Assembly (NCBI RefSeq): GCF_014297575.1 | Contig: NZ_CP060412.1 | Coordinates: 1,984,001-2,048,000 of the forward strand | Length of the DNA stretch: 64,000 nucleotides | Direction of reading: 5' to 3' | Origin: Dyella telluris | GTDB taxonomy: Bacteria > Pseudomonadota > Gammaproteobacteria > Xanthomonadales > Rhodanobacteraceae | In this document: positions 35,322 through 44,687 of the stretch, one piece after another | Numbering within the stretch: position 1 is the first letter of the stretch | How the letters are laid out: each line of letters begins with the position of its first letter | Translations under genes and position numbers: made by a program | The notes under the pieces: model-generated | Seen by the model: only the letters and a program-made list of their open reading frames with translations | What the model was told of the DNA's origin: nothing | Database searches by the model: none

Positions 35322-35998
35322 GACGCCATCCTCGGTTTATTTGGACATGACATGAACAGGTGATGGCCACCCGCAGCGGCGATTTCCAGGGCGCGGCGCG
35401 CCTGCAACTGGCCACGCACGTCGGCCAGATCCGGCCCGATGGTTTCATCCACGACGGCAGCCGGTTCGCCGGGCGGTGCGAGCTCCTGCGCACCACGCAG
35501 CCAGCCGCAGACATCGGCCAAGGTGTCGGCCACCAGCACTTCGGCGTCGGACACGAGTGCCGCCTCGGCCGCATTGGCCCGCGGAACGACGACACGTCGA
35601 CCCCGCGCGCGTGCACGGATCAATGCCGGCAACACGCCGGAGACCCCGCGCAACGCGCCGGAGAGCGCGAGTTCGCCCAGGAATTCGCAATCGTCGAGTT
35701 TCTCGCGGGGCACCTGGCCGCCGGCGGCGAGGATGCCCAGTGCAATGGCCAGGTCGAAGCGGCCGCCATCCTTGGGCAGCTCGGCCGGGGCAAGATTCAC
35801 CGTGACCCTGCGATTGGGGTATTCGAACGCCGTGTTCTGGATCGCCACGCGGACGCGGTCGCGCGCTTCGCGCACCGCAGCCTCAGGGAGTCCCACGATA
35901 TTGGTGCCCGGCAGGCCGCCGGACAGGTGGACTTCCACCATGACCTGAGGCGCCGCCACGCCCTCCTGGGCCCGGCTGAGAGTGACGGCAAGACTCAT
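35318..35998 (-). pseudogene. comM: comM, N-terminal half (disrupted)
   Basis: Residues 1-216 of ComM from ATG 35998 down to 35351, opening MSLAVTLSRAQEGVAAP with the conserved LPGTNIVGLPEAAVREARDRVR and LAPAELPKDGGRFDLAIALGIL. It reads ten codons into the element and stops at 35318. The intact protein would continue directly into the Walker A half at 31770, giving about 499 residues, normal for ComM. The split falls in frame at the methionine before LGPPGTGKT. An expressed fragment would lack the ATPase core. Confidence 0.92.
35336..35345 (-). repeat. near-terminal inverted repeat, right
   Basis: TTTATTTGGA, five bp inside the right junction; exact complement of TCCAAATAAA at 31783-31792. 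Confidence 0.75.
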
Positions 35999-36080
35999 GA
36001 CGCTCGCCGATCACGGGCGCGGGAGTGGCTGCCAGGCTGAAACACGGAGCAACTCCCTCACACGGCTTGCAGAGAAAATA

Positions 36081-36127
36081 GCCGCCCCCGATCGTTCTCG
36101 GGGTGAGGGTGACGGATCGGGGGCGGC
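36081..36127 (-). terminator. terminator-like hairpin downstream of ubiK
   Basis: GCCGCCCCCGATC (36081-36093) and GATCGGGGGCGGC (36115-36127) form a perfect 13-bp stem. On the minus strand it is followed by TATTTTC, fitting termination of ubiK. Confidence 0.75.
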
Positions 36128-36161
36128 TCCCGGGACATGGGCCCGTGCCGCCCTGCGTCTG

Positions 36162-36410
36162 TCAGGTGGCAGCACCAGCCTCGAGATCTGCGAGTCGCTT
36201 CTCCAGAGCGTCAACCTTGGCTCGCGTACGCGCCAACAGCTGGCTCTGGACCTCGAACTCCTCGCGGGTGACTAGATCAAGGCGGCGCAATCCCTGCGCC
36301 AGGACATCGCCGAAGTTGGTGCGCAAATCCTGTTGCGCTTGAGCCAGTCCTGGCGGAACCAACGAAACAAGACGCTGGGCAAGTTGATCGATATCCTGCC
36401 TATCCATCAT
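36162..36410 (-). CDS. ubiK: ubiquinone biosynthesis accessory factor UbiK (YqiC/BMFP)
   Basis: An 82-residue protein of the UbiK family. It begins MMDRQDIDQLAQRLVSLVPPG and ends in the coiled coil LARTRAKVDALEKRLADLEAG. UbiK interacts with UbiJ and lipids and supports aerobic ubiquinone synthesis. The ATG at 36410, eight bases after GAGG, is used; a second ATG follows directly. A perfect palindrome lies 80 bp upstream. The comM N-half is downstream on the same strand beyond a terminator. Confidence 0.9.
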   Translation of the reverse strand: MMDRQDIDQLAQRLVSLVPPGLAQAQQDLRTNFGDVLAQGLRRLDLVTREEFEVQSQLLARTRAKVDALEKRLADLEAGAAT

Positions 36411-36490
36411 GGATAGCACCTCGAGCTCGTCGGATGAAAGTGTAGGTTCATATGTTGAAATGCCACTATCGGCATGCTCCGCTTCTATGA

Positions 36491-36944
<454 letters not shown>

Positions 36945-36948
36945 GCCG

Positions 36949-37470
36949 TCAGATGGCCGGCTGGGCCCGCTCGAAGCGGCGGTGATGCACCAGCAGGCCG
37001 GCGAAGTAGCACACGTAGTAGCCGAGGGTGAGGCCCAGGATCGCAAAGGTCAGCGGGCTGTTGCCCATGGCTGGCGCGGACGAGACGATGGCGGGGTCCT
37101 GCAGCTGCGGCATCGCGACCAGCAGACGCCAGGCCAGGCGACCGACCAGCAGCACGGTGAGCAGGCCGCCGATCCAGGCGTTGGGAATGTAGCGATCGTT
37201 GCCCGCCGCATCACGCTCGAAGCGCGTCAGGCGCAGGCCGACGATGCCCAGCGCGGCACCGGCGAGCGCACCACCCAGCAGGCCTTCCAGCAGGCGCGGG
37301 TTGTGCAGCCCACCCAAAGCCGTCAGGCCACCGATCACGCTGAGGATGACCATGCGGGCCATCATGCGCCTGCGCTGGATCGGCTGTCGCCCAAAGCTGC
37401 GTCGCACACGGCGCCACACCATGAACGCCATCAGCGGAAGCATCAACGCGTAGATCATGTTCGGGGTCAT
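36949..37470 (-). CDS. CcdC/DUF1453-like membrane protein
   Basis: A 173-residue integral membrane protein with about five helices, including MIYALMLPLMAFMVW, MVILSVIGGLTALGG, LLGGALAGAALGIVGLRL and FAILGLTLGYYVCYFAGLLVHH. The architecture resembles CcdC-like or DUF1453 proteins, whose function is unclear. It converges with the PII gene, with a 4-bp gap between their stops. No neighbouring gene suggests a pathway. Confidence 0.6.
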   Translation of the reverse strand: MTPNMIYALMLPLMAFMVWRRVRRSFGRQPIQRRRMMARMVILSVIGGLTALGGLHNPRLLEGLLGGALAGAALGIVGLRLTRFERDAAGNDRYIPNAWIGGLLTVLLVGRLAWRLLVAMPQLQDPAIVSSAPAMGNSPLTFAILGLTLGYYVCYFAGLLVHHRRFERAQPAI

Positions 37471-37582
37471 CGCTACTGCCTCGTCATGGAATGGAATGCA
37501 GCTTAGCGATCAGGTGCGGCCCGCACGATTGACGGGCCGCCACCATCGCGGGTGACAGGCGTCACCCGCGCCGGCCAGGGCT

Positions 37583-38326
37583 TTACTTGGCCTTGCCCTG
37601 GTTGGCCACGGCGGCCATCTTCGCGGCGATCGCGTCGGCGTCGCCCAGGTAGTAATGGCGGATCGGCTTGAGGTTCTCGTCGAACTCGTACACCAGCGGC
37701 ACGCCGTTGGGGATGTTGAGCTCGGTGATCTCCTCGTCGGAGATGTTGTCCAGGTACTTCACCAGTGCTCGCAACGAATTGCCGTGCGCAGCCACCACCA
37801 CGCGCTGACCGGAACGGATGGCCGGGGCCAGCACGTCGTGCCAGTACGGCAGCACGCGATCCACCGTGTCCTTCAGGCACTCGGTGTCCGGGATCATCGA
37901 CGCATCGAGGTTGGCGTAGCGCGGGTCGCTCACCGATTCATTGGCGGCACGGTCGAGCGGCGGCGGCGGGATGTCGTAGCTGCGACGCCACACCTTCACC
38001 TGGTCCTCACCGTACTTGGCCGCCGTCTCGGCCTTGTTGAGGCCGGTGAGACCGCCGTAATGACGTTCGTTGAGGCGCCAGTCGGTGATCACCGGCAGCC
38101 ACATCTGGTCCACGCCATCGAGCACGCCCCAAAGGGTGCGCACGGCGCGCTTGAGCACCGAGGTGTGCGCCACGTCGAACGCATAGCCCTCGGCCTTGAG
38201 CAGGCGACCGGCTTCGGCGGCTTCGGCCTTGCCCTGTTCGGTGAGGTCCACGTCGGCCCAGCCGCTGAAGCGGTTGTCGAGGTTCCACTGGGACTGGCCG
38301 TGACGGATGAGTACGAGCTTGAACAT
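37583..38326 (-). CDS. gpmA: 2,3-bisphosphoglycerate-dependent phosphoglycerate mutase
   Basis: A 247-residue histidine phosphatase-fold enzyme. The catalytic His9 is in [18 protein letters not shown]; the second active-site block is [17 protein letters not shown], and [15 protein letters not shown] is specific to the cofactor-dependent mutase. It interconverts 3- and 2-phosphoglycerate in glycolysis. The ATG at 38326 begins MFKLVLI; a longer frame upstream is not conserved. It stands alone between convergent and divergent neighbours. Confidence 0.96.
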   Translation of the reverse strand: MFKLVLIRHGQSQWNLDNRFSGWADVDLTEQGKAEAAEAGRLLKAEGYAFDVAHTSVLKRAVRTLWGVLDGVDQMWLPVITDWRLNERHYGGLTGLNKAETAAKYGEDQVKVWRRSYDIPPPPLDRAANESVSDPRYANLDASMIPDTECLKDTVDRVLPYWHDVLAPAIRSGQRVVVAAHGNSLRALVKYLDNISDEEITELNIPNGVPLVYEFDENLKPIRHYYLGDADAIAAKMAAVANQGKAK

Positions 38327-38475
38327 GGCGGGCATTCGCGACTGGAAACGCCTGATGGTGAGGCTCCGCCCCGGCCCCGTCAAATCATCGGGACCCCCTG
38401 TCGAAGGTCACGCTAAACCCCGGGCCGGGGAGGCGCATCCTAGTCACCGTCACTATCCACTACACGGAGTTCACC

Positions 38476-39141
38476 ATGCGCCGCCATTTGCTCGCCCTTG
38501 CCCTCGCGCTGACCCTGCCGGTCATGGCCCAGGCCGCCGACAACGATATCGACAAGGTCAACGGTACCGTCCATGTGGATGCCGGCCAGCACGTCGGCAA
38601 TGTCAGCACCGTCAACGGCGCCGTGCGCGTCGGCGATAACGCAGTGGTGCAGAAGGCCAGCACCGTCAACGGCGCGGTGGAGCTGGGCGATCACGTGCAG
38701 GCCGCGGCCGTCGACACCGTCAACGGCGGCGTCACCATCGGCTCCAGCGCCCGCGTGGCCGGCACGGTCAGCACCACCAACGGCGGTGTTCACCTGGGCA
38801 AGGGCACCGACGTGGCCGGCAAGGTCAGCACCACCAACGGCAGCATCAACCTGGACGCAGCCCATGTGGGTGGCGGCGTGAAGACCACCAGCGGCGACAT
38901 CATCGTGGGCGCCAACTCCCACGTGGAAGGCGGCATCCTGATGGACAAGCCCGGCGGCTGGTTCAGCATCAGCGGCAACAGCAACCGCATTCCTCACGTG
39001 GTGATCGGTCCGCACGCCGTGGTGCAGGGCACGCTGGAGTTCCGTCGCGACGTGGTGCTGCAGGTAAGCGACAGTGCGCAGATCGGTGCGGTGAAGGGCG
39101 CCACGCCGGTGAAGTTCAGCGGCGACCAGCCGGCGGGCTGA
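38476..39141 (+). CDS. secreted beta-repeat protein (VNGxV/STTNG repeats)
   Basis: A 221-residue protein with the signal peptide MRRHLLALALALTLPVMAQA. The mature part is built of ~18-20-residue repeats: KVNGTVHV, TVNGAVRV, TVNGAVEL, TVNGGVTI, TTNGGVHL, TTNGSINL, TTSGDIIV. Each repeat has alternating hydrophobic residues, as in a beta-helix or bactofilin/DUF4097-type fold. The C-terminus (FRRDVVLQVSDSAQIG) continues the pattern. A surface or periplasmic scaffold is likely; no function is known. It stands alone, followed by a 92-bp inverted-repeat element. Confidence 0.7.
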   Translation: MRRHLLALALALTLPVMAQAADNDIDKVNGTVHVDAGQHVGNVSTVNGAVRVGDNAVVQKASTVNGAVELGDHVQAAAVDTVNGGVTIGSSARVAGTVSTTNGGVHLGKGTDVAGKVSTTNGSINLDAAHVGGGVKTTSGDIIVGANSHVEGGILMDKPGGWFSISGNSNRIPHVVIGPHAVVQGTLEFRRDVVLQVSDSAQIGAVKGATPVKFSGDQPAG

Positions 39142-39146
39142 TAGGG

Positions 39147-40170
<1,024 letters not shown>

Positions 40171-40222
40171 TTAGCAAGCGTGCCGCATCGAACCGCTGCG
40201 GCGGCACGTCGCGTTCGGTGCA

Positions 40223-40936
40223 TCAGCTGACGCGCGCGGTGATGCGTCGCTGGCCGATGAGTGCGGCCCAGCGCAGGCCGATGTCGATCCACATCAGGTA
40301 ACCCGATTCGGCCAGCAGGCGCACGACGTAGCGACGATCGAGCTTCAGTGTCGGCTCGGCCGCCACAGGCACGCTGCGAAAACCGAGCCGGCGCGCCAGC
40401 AGCTGGCAGCGCGCCAGGTGGTAGCGGCTGGTGACCAGCGCCACCGGCGGCAACGCGGTGGTGACAGGGCCATCTTCCTGCAGCAGGCTGCGCGCATGGC
40501 GCAGGTTTTCCAGCGAATCGACCGAGGCCTGCTCCATCTGCACGAGGATGCCCGGCGGCCATTCGTGCCCGGCCAGCCATGCCCGTCCCGCCTCGGCTTC
40601 ACTGATCAGGCTGCCTTCGCTGCGCCCGCCCAGCAGCAGCACCCGCTCCGTCGCCTGCGAGCGCATCAGCGCCAGCGTGCGGGATAGGCGCTGCAGGTAG
40701 TCCTTCTCCGGGGCATCCCGGACCAGCCGGCGCCCGAAAACCAGCACGGTCATGGGCTCCGGCGGCGCTACCGGGCTGCGCGCCGCCGTGCGCCATACAT
40801 GAACGAGGTAGCCAATCCAGACCAATCCGAGACTCAGCACGAACACCACGCCGGCGGCCACGGCGGCATGCAGCACGTCACGATCGCTGAGATAGCGCCA
40901 GGGGCCGCGTTTGAACGGTGTGGTGATCGACGGCAC
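40223..40936 (-). CDS. YdcF/DUF218 family membrane protein
   Basis: A YdcF-type protein. One N-terminal membrane helix (AAVAAGVVFVLSLGLVWIGYLV) is followed by the DUF218 domain: TVLVFGRRLVRDAPEKDYLQRL, RVLLLGGRSEGSLISEAEAG and ALVTSRYHLARCQLLARRLGF. The family is linked to envelope or vancomycin-resistance (SanA) functions. The GTG at 40936 is chosen because the membrane helix follows directly; an ATG 46 codons upstream is possible but that segment is not protein-like. It lies upstream of hemF and divergent from the aryl-polyene KS gene. Confidence 0.75.
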   Translation of the reverse strand: MPSITTPFKRGPWRYLSDRDVLHAAVAAGVVFVLSLGLVWIGYLVHVWRTAARSPVAPPEPMTVLVFGRRLVRDAPEKDYLQRLSRTLALMRSQATERVLLLGGRSEGSLISEAEAGRAWLAGHEWPPGILVQMEQASVDSLENLRHARSLLQEDGPVTTALPPVALVTSRYHLARCQLLARRLGFRSVPVAAEPTLKLDRRYVVRLLAESGYLMWIDIGLRWAALIGQRRITARVS

Positions 40937-41096
40937 GGAACGGGCAGGGTAGGGACGCAGAGGCCAATGATGGAGTGTGCGCAGCCCCTCCGCCGGGATG
41001 CAATCGGAGCCCTGGCTGCCCGGGCAAGATGAACAAGGTGGCCCGCGCCTGCGTTCCAGACTAGGAAATAGCACAGGTGGTCGCTAGGCTCGCGCC

Positions 41097-42296
41097 ATGT
41101 CAGTACCGATCCACCCCCTTGCCGTGAGTGCCTTCACGGTCACCTCGGCGCTCGGCCAAGGTCTCGAAAGCCACCTCGCCGCCCTGTCCACCGGGCGCGG
41201 AGGCCTGCGCGAAAACGACTTCAGCAGCGCCCCGCTGGCCTGCTGGATAGGCCGTGTCGATGGCGTCGAAGACGCTCCCCTGCCTGCCGCCCACGCCATG
41301 TGGGAGTGCCGCAACAACCGCCTGGCCTGGCTGGGCCTGCGCCAGGACCAGTTCCTCGACTGCGCCCTGGACGCCCGCCAGCGCTATGGCGCGGCCCGTG
41401 TGGCGCTGGTGCTGGGCACCTCCACGGCGAGCATCGGCGCCACCGAGGAGGGCTACCGCCACCTCGATGAGCACGGCCAGATGCCGCCGGAGCTGCGCCG
41501 CCCACCGATCCACGCTCCGCACTCGCTGGCCGGTTTCGTGGCCGAGGCGTTGGGGCTGGAAGGCCCCTGCCTGACGGTATCCACCGCCTGCTCGTCCAGC
41601 GCCAAAGTGTTCGCCAGCGCCGAACGGCTGATCCGCCTGGGCCTGGCCGATGCCGCCGTCGTTGGTGGTGTCGACACCCTGTGCGACAGCGTGCTGTTTG
41701 GCTTCAACGCGCTGGAACTGGTGTCGCCCGAGCCCTGCCAACCCTTCGACCAGGCGCGCCACGGCATTTCCATCGGCGAAGCGGCCGGTTTCGCGCTGCT
41801 GGAACGCATCGCCGCCGCCCCGGAGGCCCTGCGCCTGCTCGGCTACGGCGAATCCAGCGATGCACACCACATGTCCACGCCGCACCCGGAAGGGCTCGGC
41901 GCCGAACTCGCCCTGCGCGACGCCCTGGCCCGTGCCGGCCTTCGCGCTGACCAGGTCGACTACATCAACCTGCATGGCACGGCGAGCCTGAAGAACGACG
42001 AAGTGGAAGCCGCGCTGGTGGCCCGCGTGTTCCCCGCCAGCACGCGTGCCAGCTCCACCAAGGGCTTTACCGGTCACACGCTGGGGGCGGCTGGCATTCT
42101 CGAATCCGCCTTTGCGCTGCTGGCGATTCGCCACGGCCTGGTGCCCGGCAATCTTGGCTGCACGCATCCGGACCAAGCCTGCGGTCCGCAGCTGGCGCTG
42201 GTCAGCGAACCGCGCGAGGTCAACGTGGCCCTGAGCAATTCGTTTGGATTTGGTGGCAACAACGCCTGCCTTGCCTTCGGGAGGGCGCCCGCATGA
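41097..42296 (+). CDS. aryl-polyene beta-ketoacyl-ACP synthase (KS)
   Basis: A 399-residue FabF-like ketosynthase of the aryl-polyene (ApeO-like) branch. The active-site Cys165 is in VSTACSSSAK. NLHGTASLKNDEVEA and TKGFTGHTLGAAGILE supply the two histidines, and SNSFGFGGNNA closes the fold. It should elongate the polyene on an ACP with malonyl units. It overlaps the chain-length factor gene by 4 bp, and that gene overlaps the glycosyltransferase, giving one tight rightward operon. It is the first gene of the cluster on this strand. Confidence 0.92.
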   Translation: MSVPIHPLAVSAFTVTSALGQGLESHLAALSTGRGGLRENDFSSAPLACWIGRVDGVEDAPLPAAHAMWECRNNRLAWLGLRQDQFLDCALDARQRYGAARVALVLGTSTASIGATEEGYRHLDEHGQMPPELRRPPIHAPHSLAGFVAEALGLEGPCLTVSTACSSSAKVFASAERLIRLGLADAAVVGGVDTLCDSVLFGFNALELVSPEPCQPFDQARHGISIGEAAGFALLERIAAAPEALRLLGYGESSDAHHMSTPHPEGLGAELALRDALARAGLRADQVDYINLHGTASLKNDEVEAALVARVFPASTRASSTKGFTGHTLGAAGILESAFALLAIRHGLVPGNLGCTHPDQACGPQLALVSEPREVNVALSNSFGFGGNNACLAFGRAPA

Positions 42297-43090
42297 GCAC
42301 GCTGCAAGTCCATGTGGAAGGCATTGGCCTATGGGCACCCACGCTCGGCGATTTCGCCGCACTGAAGGCGCAGCTTCGTGGCGAGACCGTGGACGCGCCA
42401 CCCACCCGTCCGGCCGCCATCGTACTGCCGGCCAACGAACGTCGACGCGCACCGGAAAGCGTGCTGCTCGCCCTGGAAGTGGCCGACCAGGCCGTGGCCA
42501 TGAGCGGCCGCGCTGCCAGTGACCTGCCGTGCGTCTTCAGCTCCGCGTATGGCGACCAGTCCATCTCCGACTACATGTGCGCCACGCTGGCGAACGTGCC
42601 GACCGAACTGTCGCCGACCAAGTTCCACAATTCCGTGCATAACGCACCGGCGGGCTACTGGACCATCGCCACCGGGTGCCATGCGGCTTCCAGCGCAATC
42701 ACGGCCGGCCACGCCAGCCTGGGCGCAGGCCTGCTGGAGGCGGCCGCTCTGTGCATGACCGAGCAAGTACCCGTGCTGCTGGTGTGCAGCGACATTGCTG
42801 GCCACGGCCCGCTCGGCGACATGAGCGGCACACGCACTGCGTTCGGCATCGCCCTGGTGCTGGCTCCCGCCATCACGTCGCGCACGCTGGCCCACCTCGA
42901 CCTGGCGTTGCTGCCTCACGCCGGCCACGCCTTGCATCCATCGCCTTCCACGGGCGCGTGGTACGAAGGCAATCCGGTTGCAGCATCCGCCTGGCCGCTG
43001 GTGCAAAATCTCGCCACAGGCCAGGGGGAATGTACCCTGGCCGCCGCCGAAACCCTGGCCATGAGTGTTGTGCTGGAGACCGCTGCTTGA
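42293..43090 (+). CDS. aryl-polyene chain-length factor (beta-ketoacyl synthase-like, ApeC-type)
   Basis: A 265-residue KS N-terminal-domain protein, shorter than a full synthase. ACATLANVPTELSPTKFHNSVHNAPAGYW and ATGCHAASSAITAG mark the aryl-polyene chain-length factor family (ApeC-like). In aryl-polyene systems such a protein pairs with the KS to set chain length. Its start overlaps the KS stop and its stop overlaps the glycosyltransferase TTG start. Confidence 0.88.
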   Translation: MSTLQVHVEGIGLWAPTLGDFAALKAQLRGETVDAPPTRPAAIVLPANERRRAPESVLLALEVADQAVAMSGRAASDLPCVFSSAYGDQSISDYMCATLANVPTELSPTKFHNSVHNAPAGYWTIATGCHAASSAITAGHASLGAGLLEAAALCMTEQVPVLLVCSDIAGHGPLGDMSGTRTAFGIALVLAPAITSRTLAHLDLALLPHAGHALHPSPSTGAWYEGNPVAASAWPLVQNLATGQGECTLAAAETLAMSVVLETAA

Positions 43091-43845
43091 ATACCTCTGA
43101 TATCCGCTGGTGCGTACTGATCCCCTGCCTCAACGAAGAGGCGGCGATTGGAAGCGTGGTCCAGTCCGTGCTGGCGCTCGGCGTGCCCGTCATCGTGGTG
43201 GATGACGGCTCGGACGATCGTACGCCGGATATCGTGGGCGCCTTGCCCGTCACCCTGCTGCGCCATCCGCAGCGCCGCGGCAAGGGCGAAGGTCTGCGCA
43301 CCGGCTTTCGCGAAGCTGTACGCCAGGGCTATGACGCCGTGCTGACCATGGATGGCGACGGCCAGCACCTGGCCAGCGACATCCCGCGTATCGCCGCCGC
43401 CGCGCAGCGCTATCCGAACCACATCGTCATCGGCGCGCGCCTGCTCGAACGCGAACAGCAGCCCAAGGCGCGTCGCCGCGCCAACGCGATTGCGGACTGG
43501 GGTATCTCCTGGGCGTGCGCCCAACCCGTGGCCGACACGCAGAGCGGCCAGCGCTGGTATCCGCGCGCTGCCCTCGATCTGGTGGACCTGCCGGCGGAGA
43601 ACTTCGTGTTCGAAGCGGCCATCCTCATCGCCGCTTCGCGCGAAAAAGGCATGGGCGTGGTGTCGGTACCGATCGCCTCGCGTTACCAGGGCGAATTCCG
43701 CATCAGCCACTTCAGCCCGATCCGCGACGTCACCCGCATCACTACCTATACGGTGGGTGAAGTGTTCCGCCATGGCGACATCATGGCGAGCTATCGCCGC
43801 TCCCGCGCCTCGTTGCCCATCGTGTTCGACACCGCCGTCACTTGA
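43087..43845 (+). CDS. family 2 glycosyltransferase (aryl-polyene cluster)
   Basis: A 252-residue GT2 enzyme. CVLIPCLNEEAAIGSVVQSVL opens the fold, VIVVDDGSDDRT is the nucleotide-binding DDGS, and LTMDGDGQHLASDIPRIA is the metal-binding DxD region. QSGQRWYPRAAL and VSVPIASRYQGE complete it. The start is a TTG at 43087 whose TGA overlap ends the chain-length factor gene. No in-frame ATG lies near the N-terminus. In aryl-polyene clusters such enzymes are thought to build a lipid or sugar anchor for the pigment. Confidence 0.85.
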   Translation: MNTSDIRWCVLIPCLNEEAAIGSVVQSVLALGVPVIVVDDGSDDRTPDIVGALPVTLLRHPQRRGKGEGLRTGFREAVRQGYDAVLTMDGDGQHLASDIPRIAAAAQRYPNHIVIGARLLEREQQPKARRRANAIADWGISWACAQPVADTQSGQRWYPRAALDLVDLPAENFVFEAAILIAASREKGMGVVSVPIASRYQGEFRISHFSPIRDVTRITTYTVGEVFRHGDIMASYRRSRASLPIVFDTAVT

Positions 43846-43935
43846 GAGCGAGAAGTGAGTGAAGAGGAGTGAGTAGTGAGAGTGGCGAGCTCGTGCCTCT
43901 CTCCAACTTCTCACTCCTCTCCACTCACTCCTGCT
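43845..43935. repeat. GAGAAGTGAGTGAAGAGGAGTGAG-type element, copy 2 (inverted)
   Basis: The left arm GAGAGCGAGAAGTGAGTGAA is the reverse complement of the right arm of the copy at 39147-39238. Right arm CTTCTCACTCCTCTCCACTC follows. It lies between the convergent glycosyltransferase and ketoreductase genes. Confidence 0.8.
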
Positions 43936-43936
43936 T

Positions 43937-44674
43937 TCAAGCCATGCCGCCGTTGACGCCGATCACCTGGCCGTTGATGTAGCCGGCAGCGTCCGAACAC
44001 AGGAAAGCCACCAGCGCGGCCACTTCCTCGGGCTTGCCGGCGCGCTGCGCGGGCACCATGTCGCGGATGCGTTCGGGCGGGAAATCCTCGCCGATCATGC
44101 GTCCTTCGATCACGCCCGGCGCCACCACGTTGGCAGTGATGCCGCGCGAAGCCATTTCCCGCGCCAGCGATCGCGTGGCGCCATGCAGGGCGGATTTTGC
44201 CGCGGCGTAGTTGGCCTGCCCGCGATTGCCGAGCTGCGCCGCCACGGAACTGACCGACACGATGCGCCCGAAACGCGCGCGCGCCATCGGCAGCAGCAGG
44301 GGCTGTGTCACGTGGAAAAAGCCGTGCAGCGAAACATCGATCACCCGACGCCATGCGTCTTCGGACATGCCTGCCATGGGGCTGTCCTCGTGCACGCCCG
44401 CGTTGTTGATCACCGCATGCACGGGGCCGTCGGCGAGCAGGCCTTCCAGCGCGTGTCGCGCGGCCGTTCCGTCGGTCACGTCGAATGCCACCGACTGTGC
44501 GCTGCCACCGGCATCACGGATGGCCGAAGCCACGTCGTCCGCGCGAGCCAGCCCGGCGTTGGCATGCACGATCACGTGATAACCGCCTGCCGCCAGCGCG
44601 CGTGCAATGGCACCGCCGAGATCGCCGCTGCCACCGGTCACCAGCGCACGTCGGGATGTATGAGCCTGTGTCAT
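43937..44674 (-). CDS. aryl-polyene 3-ketoacyl-ACP reductase (FabG-like)
   Basis: A 245-residue short-chain dehydrogenase. ALVTGGSGDLGGAIARAL binds NADP(H); NNAGVHEDSPM, the catalytic serine in IVSVSSVAAQLGNRGQ and YAAAKSALHG give the Ser-Tyr-Lys set. The ending GQVIGVNGGMA is FabG-type. It reduces the beta-keto group after each condensation. The ATG at 44674 begins MTQAHTSRR, 14 bp after the dehydratase stop. It is the last gene of the leftward arm of the cluster. Confidence 0.9.
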   Translation of the reverse strand: MTQAHTSRRALVTGGSGDLGGAIARALAAGGYHVIVHANAGLARADDVASAIRDAGGSAQSVAFDVTDGTAARHALEGLLADGPVHAVINNAGVHEDSPMAGMSEDAWRRVIDVSLHGFFHVTQPLLLPMARARFGRIVSVSSVAAQLGNRGQANYAAAKSALHGATRSLAREMASRGITANVVAPGVIEGRMIGEDFPPERIRDMVPAQRAGKPEEVAALVAFLCSDAAGYINGQVIGVNGGMA

Positions 44675-44687
44675 GACGGTCTCGCTA

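Larger units (their letters stand above)
31771..35350. mobile_element. 3.58-kb serine-recombinase element inserted in comM
   Basis: The element interrupts comM immediately before its Walker A. A CAT trinucleotide is present at both junctions (31768-31770 and 35351-35353), and near-terminal inverted repeats TCCAAATAAA lie at 31783-31792 and, inverted, at 35336-35345. Cargo, left to right: the 54-codon frame joined to comM-C, a serine recombinase, a secreted protein, an XRE regulator, two microproteins, and an unknown gene. It is visibly more AT-rich than its flanks. There is no DDE transposase, so the recombinase is the likely mover. comM is a known island target in Acinetobacter (AbaR/Tn6022), but no Tn7-like genes are visible here. 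Confidence 0.85.

Noticed and set aside
31771..35350. Tn7-like AbaR island as the comM insertion
   Set aside because: No tniA/B/C-like genes and only a CAT is shared at the junctions, not a 5-bp duplication.
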